Shown in pieces: positions 1 through 7,927 of a DNA stretch of 64,000 nt. The first letter of the stretch is position 1. Each line of letters begins with the position of its first letter. The position numbers and the translations under genes are program-made. Location: positions 5,996,462-6,060,461 of the forward strand of contig KB906767.1 in assembly GCA_000381625.1 (NCBI GenBank), in the 5' to 3' direction. The DNA comes from Bryobacterales bacterium KBS 96 (GTDB lineage Bacteria > Acidobacteriota > Terriglobia > Bryobacterales > Bryobacteraceae). The notes beneath the pieces were generated by a model. The model did no database searches, was not told the DNA's origin, and saw only the letters and a program-made list of their open reading frames with translations.

Positions 1-270
1 TTGAACAAAAGCGGCGATGGGTTGACGCTGTTTTGCATTAGTCGCCATCTTACGCGCGATGTTCTCGCCAAAATTTCCATCGAAGGATTTACGCCCGCCG
101 GAAACGCCCGTATCGAAACCTTGCACGCGGGAAGTTTATACGAGGGCAACACGGATACACGGCCGAAGGCAATCGCGCCCGTCGTTTCAACGCTTACCAC
201 CGGCGGCGCCCAGTTGGAATGGACGTTCGTCCACGAAAGCATCTCACGCATTGAACTGCACAGCCGCTGA
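1..270 (+). CDS. C-terminal fragment of a GH51-like alpha-L-arabinofuranosidase (cut by window edge)
   Basis: An open frame runs from base 1 to a TGA at 268-270 and gives 89 residues, so the gene almost certainly starts left of the window. The stretch LTLFCISRHLTRDVLAKISIEG, then a region on the sugar-binding side (HAGSLYEGNTDTRP) and the ending IELHSR resemble the all-beta C-terminal domain of GH51 alpha-L-arabinofuranosidases, which trim arabinose side chains from plant polysaccharides. No catalytic residue lies in this part, so the assignment rests only on C-terminal domain likeness. The TTG at base 1 is a coincidence of the cut, not a start. The 124 bases after it hold no gene. Confidence 0.5.
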   Translation: MNKSGDGLTLFCISRHLTRDVLAKISIEGFTPAGNARIETLHAGSLYEGNTDTRPKAIAPVVSTLTTGGAQLEWTFVHESISRIELHSR

Positions 271-394
271 GCAGAAGGCGATGAAAACTCTGAAACTGAG
301 CCGGGAAGCGTAAGCGACCATTACTCTGGCCCAGCCGGCAATTCTCGACCCAGAGCCAAATTACGTAAGCAAGCGGGTCTAACCACTGCGCAAC

Positions 395-1420
395 TTAATT
401 AATCGAAATCCGTTTCAGCAGTTTGAAATTCGTCAACATTTTGCCTGTGCCAAGAACGACCGAAGCCAGTGGATCGTCGGCTAAACAGACTGGCAGGCCC
501 GTTTCCGAACGGATTCGCGCATCCAGGTTCTTCAATAAGGATCCGCCGCCGGTAAGGACGATTCCGCGATCGCCAATATCGGCGCTCAACTCGGGCGGAG
601 TGCGTTCGAGAGCGGTTCGAATGGCTGTGACAATCGTAGCGACGCATTCCTGTAGTGCTTCACGAATTTCGCCGTCTTTGATGGGGATTGCTTTCGGCAA
701 GCCGCTGATCAGGTCCCGGCCTCTCACGTCCATCGTTCGAGGTTCGCTGAATGGGGCCGCCGACCCGACTTCCATCTTGATCGCTTCCGCGGTGCGCTCG
801 CCTATCAGCAAACTATACTGCCTCTTTACATAGTTCATAATCGCGTCGTCCATCTCGTTCCCGGCGACGCGCAGGGAACGGGAATACACGACTCCAGAAA
901 GCGACAGCACCGCGATATCGGTAGTGCCGCCACCGATATCGACAATCATGTTTCCGCACGGCTCGGCAATGGGTAGTCCGGCTCCCACGGCCGCCACCAT
1001 GGCCTGCTCCACAAGATAAACCTCACTGGCCTTCGCACGGTAAGTGGAGTCCAGAACCGCTCGTTTCTCCACTTCCGTCGTCTCGCTGGGCACTCCAATC
1101 ACAATGCGCGGATGAACGAGTCTTTTCCTCTTGTGTGCCTTGTGAATGAAATGGTTTAGCATTCGCTCGGCTACTTTGAAATCGGCAATCACCCCATCCC
1201 GAAGCGGTTTGATTGCCACGATGTCCGCCGGAGTACGGCCTAGCATCTGTTTAGCCTCGTTGCCGACGGCCTCCACTTCTCCCGTCTTCCGGTTAAGGGC
1301 GACAATCGATGGTTCATTGATGACAATGCCTTTGCCATCGGCGTAGACCAGTGTGTTCGCCGTGCCAAGATCTATGGCCAGATCGGATGAGAACAGACTG
1401 AGGAGCGAGCGACTATTCAT
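395..1420 (-). CDS. mreB: Rod shape-determining protein MreB
   Basis: 341 residues, the usual MreB length. MreB is a bacterial actin that forms membrane-bound filaments guiding lateral wall synthesis. The actin-fold nucleotide motifs are all visible: phosphate-1 DLGTANT at residues 17-23, phosphate-2 DIGGGTTD at 161-168, and the adenosine loop TGGGS at 290-294. The N-terminus (MNSRSLLSLF) is the short amphipathic membrane-binding segment. The ATG is preceded by CGGGA about 7 bases upstream. It stands alone, with no mreC or mreD on either side, which suggests a solitary or extra copy rather than the main mre operon. An inverted repeat TCTCA/TGAGA lies about 65 bases upstream at 1481-1497. Confidence 0.95.
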   Translation of the reverse strand: MNSRSLLSLFSSDLAIDLGTANTLVYADGKGIVINEPSIVALNRKTGEVEAVGNEAKQMLGRTPADIVAIKPLRDGVIADFKVAERMLNHFIHKAHKRKRLVHPRIVIGVPSETTEVEKRAVLDSTYRAKASEVYLVEQAMVAAVGAGLPIAEPCGNMIVDIGGGTTDIAVLSLSGVVYSRSLRVAGNEMDDAIMNYVKRQYSLLIGERTAEAIKMEVGSAAPFSEPRTMDVRGRDLISGLPKAIPIKDGEIREALQECVATIVTAIRTALERTPPELSADIGDRGIVLTGGGSLLKNLDARIRSETGLPVCLADDPLASVVLGTGKMLTNFKLLKRISIN

Positions 1421-1605
1421 ACAAATCCCGAGCGATCCGGTAACCCTTCAGCAACTCAGGTGCGCGCGCAACCGGAATTATCTCAGTTGCCGTGAGATAT
1501 TTTTGAGCCGGCTGGCTGGGCCTTGCGCCTCTTTGCGGCTCGGGGACCTTGGCGAACATCCCGCTCGATCCAACCGCCTGCAAAATAGCTGTGTCCCCAG
1601 ACTAC

Positions 1606-2733
1606 CTACTTCTTTTCGCTCTGAAACAGCAGCGGGACGAAATTCGATAGATTCCCCCGCCACACCATCCACGTATGCATGCCCGGCGTTTCGATATCGA
1701 CGTGCTGGATGTCTTTCGATTTCAGCCATTCACGGAACTTCCGATTGAAGTCGATCAGGTGATCCTCCGTGCCGCATGCCACCCAGAGCAGGCGTATCCG
1801 CGAATTAACCTTTGCATCCAATTTGGGAAATAACTCATTGAAGTCTTGCGACAGACCGCCCGCGCTGAACGACCCGATCCAGGCGAAGCGGTCTAACGCA
1901 TTCAATCCTACAAACAGCGATTCCGCGCCGCCCATCGATAGCCCGGCGATTGCCCGGTCGTCCCGGTCAGTCGAGACGCGATATTCCTTTTCCACCTGGG
2001 GCATCACCTCCGTGAACAACGCCTCGCGGAAGTTGTCGTAATTTCGCTTGCGAAGGTCCTGGTCCCGCAGCGTGGGCCCGGTTCGCGAAACGATCTCGGG
2101 CGCTCCGTAGCCGAGCGGCATCACGATCAGCATGGGCTTCGCTTTGCCCTGCGAGATCAGATTATCCAGAATGATGTTGGCGCGTCCCACCGCGGTCCAG
2201 CCACTTGCATCGTCGCTGTAGCCGTGAAGCAGGTATAACACTGGATATTTCTTTTTCGAATGAGGATCGTACCCAGGCGGAGTGTAAACGTAATAGTCGC
2301 GGTTATCGCCGACCACTCCCGAGTGATAGAAACGATGATGCACCTCTCCGTGTGGCACGTTGTTCATTTCCCAGGGCAGAGATGGCGGCCCCGGTACGTG
2401 AACCATACTATGCGGGCTGAGAAGATTGGGGGCGATTAGCGAATTCATGGGATCGATCAGGTGAAGCCCGTCGGCAACGAACGAGTATCCGTAAATCTCG
2501 GGGTCGAGTGGCTCCGTCGTGATACTCCAGACGCCCTGATCGTCCTTCTGCATTACCGACGGCTTCCTGCCGTCCAGAGCGAGATTGACCTCCTGGGCGT
2601 TCGGGTCCCTGAACCGGAACGTGACGGTTCTGTCCGGATGCACTTCGGGCGACTGAACAGGCGGCGGAGCCTTCGGAGCTTGGCCCCAGGCCGCGGCCGC
2701 GGCAATCAGCAGATACAGGACGGTTTTCTTCAT
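1606..2733 (-). CDS. Secreted esterase D/enterochelin-esterase-like alpha/beta hydrolase with N-terminal CBM48-like domain
   Basis: 375 residues from ATG 2733. A TTG 21 bases upstream is possible, but the ATG gives a clean signal peptide (MKKTVLYLLIAAAAAWGQ). Residues about 30-115 look like an early-set/CBM48-type beta domain (VTFRFRDPNAQEVNLAL). The hydrolase domain follows with LYLLHGYSDD, the nucleophile elbow GLSMGG (Ser266), a late acid residue near CGTEDHLIDF, and the catalytic His353 in ETPGMHTW. This two-domain layout is known from feruloyl/acetyl xylan esterase-like and enterochelin esterase-like proteins. The likely role is cleaving ester side groups from plant polymers outside the cytoplasm. 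The substrate cannot be told from sequence. Confidence 0.85.
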   Translation of the reverse strand: MKKTVLYLLIAAAAAWGQAPKAPPPVQSPEVHPDRTVTFRFRDPNAQEVNLALDGRKPSVMQKDDQGVWSITTEPLDPEIYGYSFVADGLHLIDPMNSLIAPNLLSPHSMVHVPGPPSLPWEMNNVPHGEVHHRFYHSGVVGDNRDYYVYTPPGYDPHSKKKYPVLYLLHGYSDDASGWTAVGRANIILDNLISQGKAKPMLIVMPLGYGAPEIVSRTGPTLRDQDLRKRNYDNFREALFTEVMPQVEKEYRVSTDRDDRAIAGLSMGGAESLFVGLNALDRFAWIGSFSAGGLSQDFNELFPKLDAKVNSRIRLLWVACGTEDHLIDFNRKFREWLKSKDIQHVDIETPGMHTWMVWRGNLSNFVPLLFQSEKK

Positions 2734-2916
2734 GGTGGATGAAATTCTCTGCAACAGGTTCCTTTGAGATCGTTATCGATTTTACACATTCGGAAGCCGG
2801 AGGCCGAAAAATTATTTTGCATCGTTTTGTCGATTTCAAAGAATCCATTCGTCGTATCACTGTAAGCCGGACTCACGGAGTCGAAGAAACGCGAACCTTG
2901 AAAGGGAGAAAAAGCA

Positions 2917-3324
2917 ATGGATTACATGTTCTTGATTTACGCGGACGAAGCAAAAAGGGAGGAAATGACGCCCGAGCGAAAGGCGTCGTCAATCAACCGT
3001 AGTTGGGCCGTTATAGACGAGGCGACCGCCCGTGGAGTTTTCAAAGGAGCGAGACCGCTCGAATCCACCCGAGCTGCGTTTACTGCGCGCGACCGGCATG
3101 GCAAAATCGGCATAACGGACGGGCCGTTCGCCGAAACGAAGGAGGCGCTTGGTGGTTACTACATTATCGACTGCGCCGACCTGGAGGACGCCCGATACTG
3201 GGCAGGCCGCCTGGCCCAGACCGGGTGTGGCGCGAGCATCGAGTTCCGGCCTTTACGCGCCATTCCCCAGCGCCAGGACACGATCGCTCCGGAGAACGAA
3301 GTCGCGTCTACTGTGAATGCCTGA
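2917..3324 (+). CDS. YCII-related (DGPF-domain) protein
   Basis: 135 residues starting at ATG 2917, behind a good ribosome site GGGAG at about 2905. The signature TDGPFAETKEALGGYY at residues 68-83 defines the DGPF branch of the YCII family, a small ferredoxin-like fold with a conserved acidic/His pocket and no proven general reaction. In many bacteria such genes sit beside an ECF sigma factor. Here there is none: the next gene is a DUF4159 protein 109 bases on. The divergent esterase gene lies 183 bases away. Function unknown. Confidence 0.85.
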   Translation: MDYMFLIYADEAKREEMTPERKASSINRSWAVIDEATARGVFKGARPLESTRAAFTARDRHGKIGITDGPFAETKEALGGYYIIDCADLEDARYWAGRLAQTGCGASIEFRPLRAIPQRQDTIAPENEVASTVNA

Positions 3325-3433
3325 TACATGTACAGCCTGCTCATTTGCGCAAACGTCTCCAGGCGATCGGAAGTCTTAGGCGGCCAGATGATGTCGCCTC
3401 TCTTGCGATATGCTCGGACCAGGGCAGTCCCTC

Positions 3434-4288
3434 ATGAACGTGCCGAAGCAGTTGTGGCAATTCGGTTGCGCCGCCGTCTTCCTTGGTACGCTCTACGCCT
3501 CCGTTCAGCACGCCGCTAATCAACGACCTCATCCGTTTCGCGAATATCCAGGCGTCGAATACCGCATCGGAGATATCCCGCTACCACCGGACGCCGGCGC
3601 AAAATCGGAGTGGGCATTTGCGCGCTTGATGTTTCCACCGGGGCCCAATGACGGCTACCGTGGGCGGTTCGATGGCGATTGGCGAGAAGGGCTTTCCCTG
3701 TGGACCCAGGATTACCCGCGCGCCGACCGCCATTTTTCCGAGGCCGTACGGCGCCTCACGCGCATTGATGTGCGCTCGGTCGAGCAACCCGTCAATCTCG
3801 ACGATGGAGACGACGTCTATAACTGGCCGTGGCTCTATGCGGTGCAGGTGGGCGAATGGGGCATTACCGATGCCCAGGCCAAAAAGCTACGGGATTATCT
3901 ATTGCGGGGCGGGTTCTTTATGGCCGACGATTTCCATGGCACGCTCGAATGGGCAGTCTTCCAGGCAAGTATGAAGCGGGTTTTTCCCGACCGTCCGATC
4001 GTCGACATCCCAGATAGCGATCCGATCTTTCATACCGTATACGACTTGGATCACCGTTACCAAGTGCCCGGCGCCGAGCACCTTCGGCTTGGTTATAAAA
4101 ACGACGGATATGAAGCTCGCTGGCGAGCCATTTACGACGACAAGGGCCGCATCATGGTGGCCATGTCGCTCAATTCGGACATAGGAGATTCATGGGAATG
4201 GGCCGACGATCCACGCTATCCGGAGAAGTTCTCTGCTCTGGGAATCCGCCTGGGCGTGAATTATATCGTCTATGCGATGACGCATTAA
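3434..4288 (+). CDS. Exported DUF4159 domain protein
   Basis: 284 residues from ATG 3434. An upstream GTG/TTG extension adds only a short poorly coding stretch, and the ATG gives an N-terminal hydrophobic anchor or signal (LWQFGCAAVFLGTLYASV). The rest matches DUF4159: a region with WNWPWLYAVQVGEW-like text (residues about 132-146), then LRDYLLRGGFFMADDFHG and a C-terminal LGIRLGVNYIVYAMTH. DUF4159 has a flavodoxin/GATase-like fold found in exported proteins of Acidobacteria, Planctomycetes and Bacteroidetes, and its biochemical role is unknown. It may be co-transcribed with the zinc-finger gene 33 bases downstream. Confidence 0.8.
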   Translation: MNVPKQLWQFGCAAVFLGTLYASVQHAANQRPHPFREYPGVEYRIGDIPLPPDAGAKSEWAFARLMFPPGPNDGYRGRFDGDWREGLSLWTQDYPRADRHFSEAVRRLTRIDVRSVEQPVNLDDGDDVYNWPWLYAVQVGEWGITDAQAKKLRDYLLRGGFFMADDFHGTLEWAVFQASMKRVFPDRPIVDIPDSDPIFHTVYDLDHRYQVPGAEHLRLGYKNDGYEARWRAIYDDKGRIMVAMSLNSDIGDSWEWADDPRYPEKFSALGIRLGVNYIVYAMTH

Positions 4289-4321
4289 GCGCGCCTCCCG
4301 CGTCCTACTGATAGCCAGCAT

Positions 4322-4678
4322 ATGGATATCGAACACTTCAGACGCAAGCTCGTTGAGCGGCAGAAGGAACTGACCGCCTCCAGTAACCGGTTGGCTGACG
4401 AAGCCCGGCAGTCGGGCGTTGCTGAAGTCGAGGACCCGATCGATCAGGTTACCTCTACGGAAGCGAAAGCGGCCGACTTTCAAGAGGCCGGCATCGAAAG
4501 ACAAGAACTCGAAGAGGTTGAGGACGCGCTACGCCGCATGCACGAGGGCACATATGGCAAATGCATCGATTGTGGACGGCCTATCGAACCGGGCAGGCTC
4601 GAAGCGGTTCCGTGGACGCCGTATTGCTTCGACGACCAGAAAAAGCGCGACGAAGCTAACGCCAAAGCTGGCGGCTGA
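4322..4678 (+). CDS. DksA/TraR-family zinc-finger protein with an incomplete Cys set
   Basis: 118 residues from ATG 4322. An acidic, helical N-terminal part (coiled-coil-like, residues 1-75) is followed by a zinc ribbon, as in DksA, which enters the RNA polymerase secondary channel and works with ppGpp. The metal site reads Cys81-x2-Cys84-x17-Cys102-x2-Asp105, so the spacing is exactly that of DksA but the fourth ligand is Asp (YCFDDQ) instead of Cys. The acidic tip expected for DksA is not clear. The paralogue could still bind zinc with Cys3Asp, or be a zinc-independent form. Family assignment is sure; function is inferred. Confidence 0.85.
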   Translation: MDIEHFRRKLVERQKELTASSNRLADEARQSGVAEVEDPIDQVTSTEAKAADFQEAGIERQELEEVEDALRRMHEGTYGKCIDCGRPIEPGRLEAVPWTPYCFDDQKKRDEANAKAGG

Positions 4679-4687
4679 TTCCCGCCT

Positions 4688-5698
4688 CTAATTCGCCGCC
4701 GCTTCATCTCCCAGATGTTTTCCAGGGACAAGATAATTCTGGACGTAATCCTGCACGGCGGCGGACAGCGACATCTGGGCGCCCGAATAGCCCGCCCCCC
4801 GGAGCTTCGATAAATCCGCGCACGTATAGTACTGATATTTGCTTCTCATGGTCACCGGCATCTCGGTGAATTCAATTTTCGGTTTGCTTCCAAGAGCTGT
4901 ATAGAGGGAATCGACAAGCGTTAACCATGTGGTTGCACGGCCGGAGCCGACGTTGAAAATTCCGCCGCCAGACAGATTTTCGGCTAACCAAAGTGTGCAG
5001 TCGACGGCATCTTTCACGTAAACGAAGTCGCGCTTCTGTCCGCCGTCCGGATATTCGGGACGATAGCTCTTGAAGAGGCGCACCTGGCCGGTTTCCCGAA
5101 TCTGATGAAAGGCCTTATAAACGAGGCTGCTCATATCCCCTTTATGTGCCTCATTGGGTCCGAACACGTTGAAATACTTTAGACCGGTCACGACATCGAG
5201 AATGCCCGCCCGCTGGGCATAGCAGTCGAACATCTGCTTTGAATACCCATACATATTCAGCGGACGCAGCGACGAGAGCGGCAAATCTTCCCGCAATCCG
5301 GTTTCGCGCGCGCCGTACGTCGCCGCCGACGAGGCATATAAGAATCTGCGGCCGCCTTCCAGCGCAAAGTGAGCCAGCGCCTTCGTGTATTCGTAATTGT
5401 TTCGGACCAGATAAGTCGCGTTCGTTTCCGTTGTCGACGAATGCGCGCCAAGATGAAAGATCGAGCGGACGTCCGCGAGTTGCTGTGGCTGATTGAGAAC
5501 CAACGTTTCCAGATCGTCGGCTTCAAGGTAGTCGGCGTATCGCAGCGGCGCCAGATTCTTCCACTTGTCCGACGCGCGCAGAAAATCGCTGATCAGGATA
5601 TTCTCGCAGCCGCGCCGGTTCAATGCCCAAACGATAGCGCTTCCGATGAAACCGGCGCCTCCGGTCACAAGGATTCTGCCCTTCGATAAATCAGTCAT
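4688..5698 (-). CDS. hldD: ADP-L-glycero-D-manno-heptose 6-epimerase
   Basis: 336 residues from ATG 5698, with GAGAG about 8 bases upstream. It converts ADP-D-glycero-manno-heptose to the L-glycero form for the LPS inner core, in the cytoplasm. It is an extended SDR: the NAD(P)-binding motif GGAGFIG lies at residues 13-19 (ILVTGGAGFIGS), followed by the HldD-type segments LGAHSSTTETN, MYGYSK (Tyr-x3-Lys pair), FNVFGPNE and RDFVYVKD. Length matches the family (about 310-340). The stop lies 9 bases from the convergent zinc-finger gene. It indicates a Gram-negative envelope with heptose-containing LPS. Confidence 0.93.
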   Translation of the reverse strand: MTDLSKGRILVTGGAGFIGSAIVWALNRRGCENILISDFLRASDKWKNLAPLRYADYLEADDLETLVLNQPQQLADVRSIFHLGAHSSTTETNATYLVRNNYEYTKALAHFALEGGRRFLYASSAATYGARETGLREDLPLSSLRPLNMYGYSKQMFDCYAQRAGILDVVTGLKYFNVFGPNEAHKGDMSSLVYKAFHQIRETGQVRLFKSYRPEYPDGGQKRDFVYVKDAVDCTLWLAENLSGGGIFNVGSGRATTWLTLVDSLYTALGSKPKIEFTEMPVTMRSKYQYYTCADLSKLRGAGYSGAQMSLSAAVQDYVQNYLVPGKHLGDEAAAN

Positions 5699-5736
5699 AG
5701 CGTAGGCTCTCTTTTGTGTTTGTAGGAGCAAGGCCC

Positions 5737-5764
5737 GTGGCGCAGACTCTTAGTCTGCAGCCAC
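5737..5764. repeat. Dispersed hairpin, copy 1 (GTGGCGCA family)
   Basis: The left arm GTGGCGCAGACT and right arm AGTCTGC-A-GCCAC pair across a CTT loop with one bulged base, giving a 12-bp stem between hldD and the Nramp-UspA gene. It shares the GTGGCGCA end, and in this copy the CTT loop, with hairpins at 11402, 43876, 49954 and 51028. Sequence downstream to about 5800 is non-coding and has further inverted parts (CCGGGTT near 5808). Confidence 0.7.
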
Positions 5765-5802
5765 GACGCCCGTGTCGAGGTCCGCCGGGTTGGCATGAAA
5801 GG

Positions 5803-7725
5803 CTACCGGGTTCCAGCCCGGCCCTCGTTTCCTCGAACAATAAGAATGGGGATACCTACGTGATGACGCACGCTGTTGATCGTCGTCCCGAAGATCAGGT
5901 CTTTCAGGCCCTTGTGGCCATGAGATCCCATGATAAGCAGATCCGGTTGCACCTCATTGGCCACGCGTGCGATCTCGCGGGCAGGGCTGCTCCCATACTG
6001 AACGCGAATTTGCGCCCGGACGCCTTCTTTCAGCAAACCATCGGCAATCTCTTCAAAATAGTCCTGCCCTTCCGTGATCTCGGCGGTGGATGCAAGTGAG
6101 CCGTACATCCGGCTTGCCACGCCTTCTTCCACATGAAGCAGGATCACCTCGGCATCGTGAGATTTGGCAAGAGTCACCGCATTCGCTAGCGCGGCGGAAT
6201 CGGCATCGCTATGATCGAGCGGGACAAGAATGGTTGAGTAGCGGGGCGGAACCGTGGGTGTGGGCCGGATCGCACTAACTGCCAGCGCCACGCGGCCGGC
6301 ATGTTCGGCGCGCCTGCGGAACATCGGCCAGCAGATAATGACGACCAGGATGTACGCGAGCCCTCCGAGACCTAAGACGAGCGCGCCAACGACAAGCGGT
6401 TTGTAGTCTCCGCTGTTTGCGATCCACGGTGCGATGAGAGTCCAGGCCAACCAGATATTTAGCGCCAGAATAATGATCGCGATAATCCACGCGAGAGTTT
6501 GGACGATCCGCTTGTTCGCGAATTCTCCCATCCGCTTCCGGTCGCTCGTTAAGTTGATAAGTGGAATCACGGCAAAGGGCAGTTGCAGGCTGAGCACCAC
6601 CTGGCTGAGTATGAGCAGGCTGTAAGTGCCCTTTTCGCCGGCATAGTAGATCGTAAGGGCCGCCGGCGTGATCGCCAAAAACCGTGTCACCAGCCTGCGC
6701 AGCCATGGCTGCATTTTGAAGCGCAGGAAGCCCTCCATCACGATCTGGCCGGCCATGGTTCCCGTCAGAGTGGATGACTGGCCGGAACACAGCAGCGCCG
6801 CGCCGAACAGCACGCTTGCGAGGGCGGTTCCCATTAGCGGACTCAGCAGCGCATGAGCTTGTTGAATCTCATCGACAACAATGCCGCGCTTAAAAAAAAT
6901 GGCCGCCGACATGATCAGGATGGATGCATTCACAACCAGCGCCGCGTTAAGGGCGACCATCGAATCGAAAAGATTGAAGCGGCATGCCGTGCGCTTCTCC
7001 TTCGCCGTCGCGCCGATGTGGCGTGTTTGCACGAGCGCCGAATGCAAATACAAATTGTGCGGCATCACGGTCGCGCCGAGTATGCTCACTGCGAGATACA
7101 GGTTTTCCTTCGTCAGGTGCGGCTTCAGGCCGCCGAGGACCTCTCCGACTCCTGGCTTCGCCAGAAAGATTTCGAAAATGAAACAGCCGCCGATCATGGA
7201 AATCAGCACAATCACGAAGGCCTCGATCACACGGATGCCATATCGCGTAAACCACAGGATCAGCAACGTGTCCGCGGCGGTGAGCAGCACCCCAATCAGC
7301 AGAGGAATATGAAATAGGAGTTGAAGGCCGATCGCCGCGCCCAGTACTTCGGCAAGGTCGCAGGCGACGATTGCAAGTTCGCACAAGAACCAGAGAGCGT
7401 AGGAGATCCCGGCCGGATATTCGTCCCGGCAGGCTTGCGCCAGATCGCGCCCCGTCACAATGCCTAATCGCGCGCTCAGGGTTTGCAGCAGCAACGCCAT
7501 CAGGTTGGCCATTACCAACACCCAGAGAAGTTCGTAGCCGAATCGCGCGCCGCCCCCAATATCGGTTGCCCAGTTGCCTGGGTCCATGTAACCAACGCTG
7601 ACCAGGTACGCGGGCCCCGCAAAAGCAAACAGCCGCCGCCAGAAAGTCGTGTGCGCGGTCCGCACGGTCGAGTGGACTTCCATGAGCGACGGCGTAGCCG
7701 CCGTTGTGGATCGGTCGTGAGACAT
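5803..7725 (-). CDS. Nramp (MntH-type) divalent metal transporter fused to a UspA domain
   Basis: 640 residues from ATG 7725. Residues about 30-470 are an Nramp proton-coupled Mn2+/Fe2+ importer: the TM1 metal-binding motif DPGN is at 48-51 and the TM6 motif MPHN at 221-224, with about 11 hydrophobic segments. Residues 495-632 form a complete universal stress protein domain: VPLDHSDAD at its start and the ATP-binding pattern G-x2-G-x9-G-T at 600-614 (GSHGHKGLKDLIFGTT). Ordinary MntH is about 410-450 residues, so the C-terminal domain is an addition. It may let ATP or nucleotide state tune metal uptake (inference). A single reading frame with no stop between the domains rules out an assembly join of two genes. 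Possible operator at 7745-7760. Confidence 0.93.
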   Translation of the reverse strand: MSHDRSTTAATPSLMEVHSTVRTAHTTFWRRLFAFAGPAYLVSVGYMDPGNWATDIGGGARFGYELLWVLVMANLMALLLQTLSARLGIVTGRDLAQACRDEYPAGISYALWFLCELAIVACDLAEVLGAAIGLQLLFHIPLLIGVLLTAADTLLILWFTRYGIRVIEAFVIVLISMIGGCFIFEIFLAKPGVGEVLGGLKPHLTKENLYLAVSILGATVMPHNLYLHSALVQTRHIGATAKEKRTACRFNLFDSMVALNAALVVNASILIMSAAIFFKRGIVVDEIQQAHALLSPLMGTALASVLFGAALLCSGQSSTLTGTMAGQIVMEGFLRFKMQPWLRRLVTRFLAITPAALTIYYAGEKGTYSLLILSQVVLSLQLPFAVIPLINLTSDRKRMGEFANKRIVQTLAWIIAIIILALNIWLAWTLIAPWIANSGDYKPLVVGALVLGLGGLAYILVVIICWPMFRRRAEHAGRVALAVSAIRPTPTVPPRYSTILVPLDHSDADSAALANAVTLAKSHDAEVILLHVEEGVASRMYGSLASTAEITEGQDYFEEIADGLLKEGVRAQIRVQYGSSPAREIARVANEVQPDLLIMGSHGHKGLKDLIFGTTINSVRHHVGIPILIVRGNEGRAGTR

Positions 7726-7744
7726 AGCCCTAACTCACATTATC

Positions 7745-7760
7745 CAAGTAAGCACACTTG
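7745..7760. promoter_or_regulatory. Inverted repeat upstream of the Nramp-UspA gene
   Basis: CAAGT-N6-ACTTG is a perfect 5-bp inverted repeat 20-35 bases upstream of the transporter start. On the minus strand it is followed directly by GGATAATG, a plausible -10 (GATAAT). A repressor binding here would overlap the promoter. The regulator is unknown, and a match to an established MntR or Fur box is not evident. Confidence 0.35.
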
Positions 7761-7810
7761 TATCCCCAAGCTCGATGTTACGGCAAGGAACGGAATGAGT
7801 AGGCCCGCAT

Positions 7811-7908
7811 GGCGCCAAATTGATCCGCGTACGGCTGCGCGCACGCCGTTTCTTAAAGCTCCAGGAAGAGCCTATCGGTAACCGGCGCCGGGAAACCGGC
7901 TATTTTTT
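7811..7908 (+). ncRNA. Candidate structured small RNA
   Basis: About 100 bases on the + strand between two minus-strand genes can fold into consecutive helices. Helix 1 is ACGGC (7831-7835) with GCCGT (7845-7849), extended by TG/CA. Helix 2 is GCTC (7858-7861) with GAGC (7868-7871). The last is an intrinsic terminator with a GAAA tetraloop and six Ts. A GGCGCC palindrome occurs near each end (7811 and 7884). No clear -35/-10 pair was found, so this is a structural guess. Reading the other strand, no known metal riboswitch consensus was recognised in what would be the Nramp leader. Confidence 0.35.
7887..7908 (+). terminator. Rho-independent terminator without a known + strand gene
   Basis: GCCGG-GAAA-CCGGC (7887-7900) followed by TATTTTTT. 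The T-run is on the + strand, so it would end a rightward transcript. No protein gene lies upstream on that strand, because the Nramp gene is read leftward. For the leftward HD gene ending at 7928 the hairpin has an A-run before it and no U-run after it, which fits poorly. Confidence 0.5.
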
Positions 7909-7927
7909 GCTCGCGGCGCTTCGAACT

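Noticed and set aside
7726-7927. Manganese (yybP-ykoY) riboswitch in the Nramp leader
   Set aside because: The minus-strand leader was read for the conserved loop sequences of that class and none was recognised.
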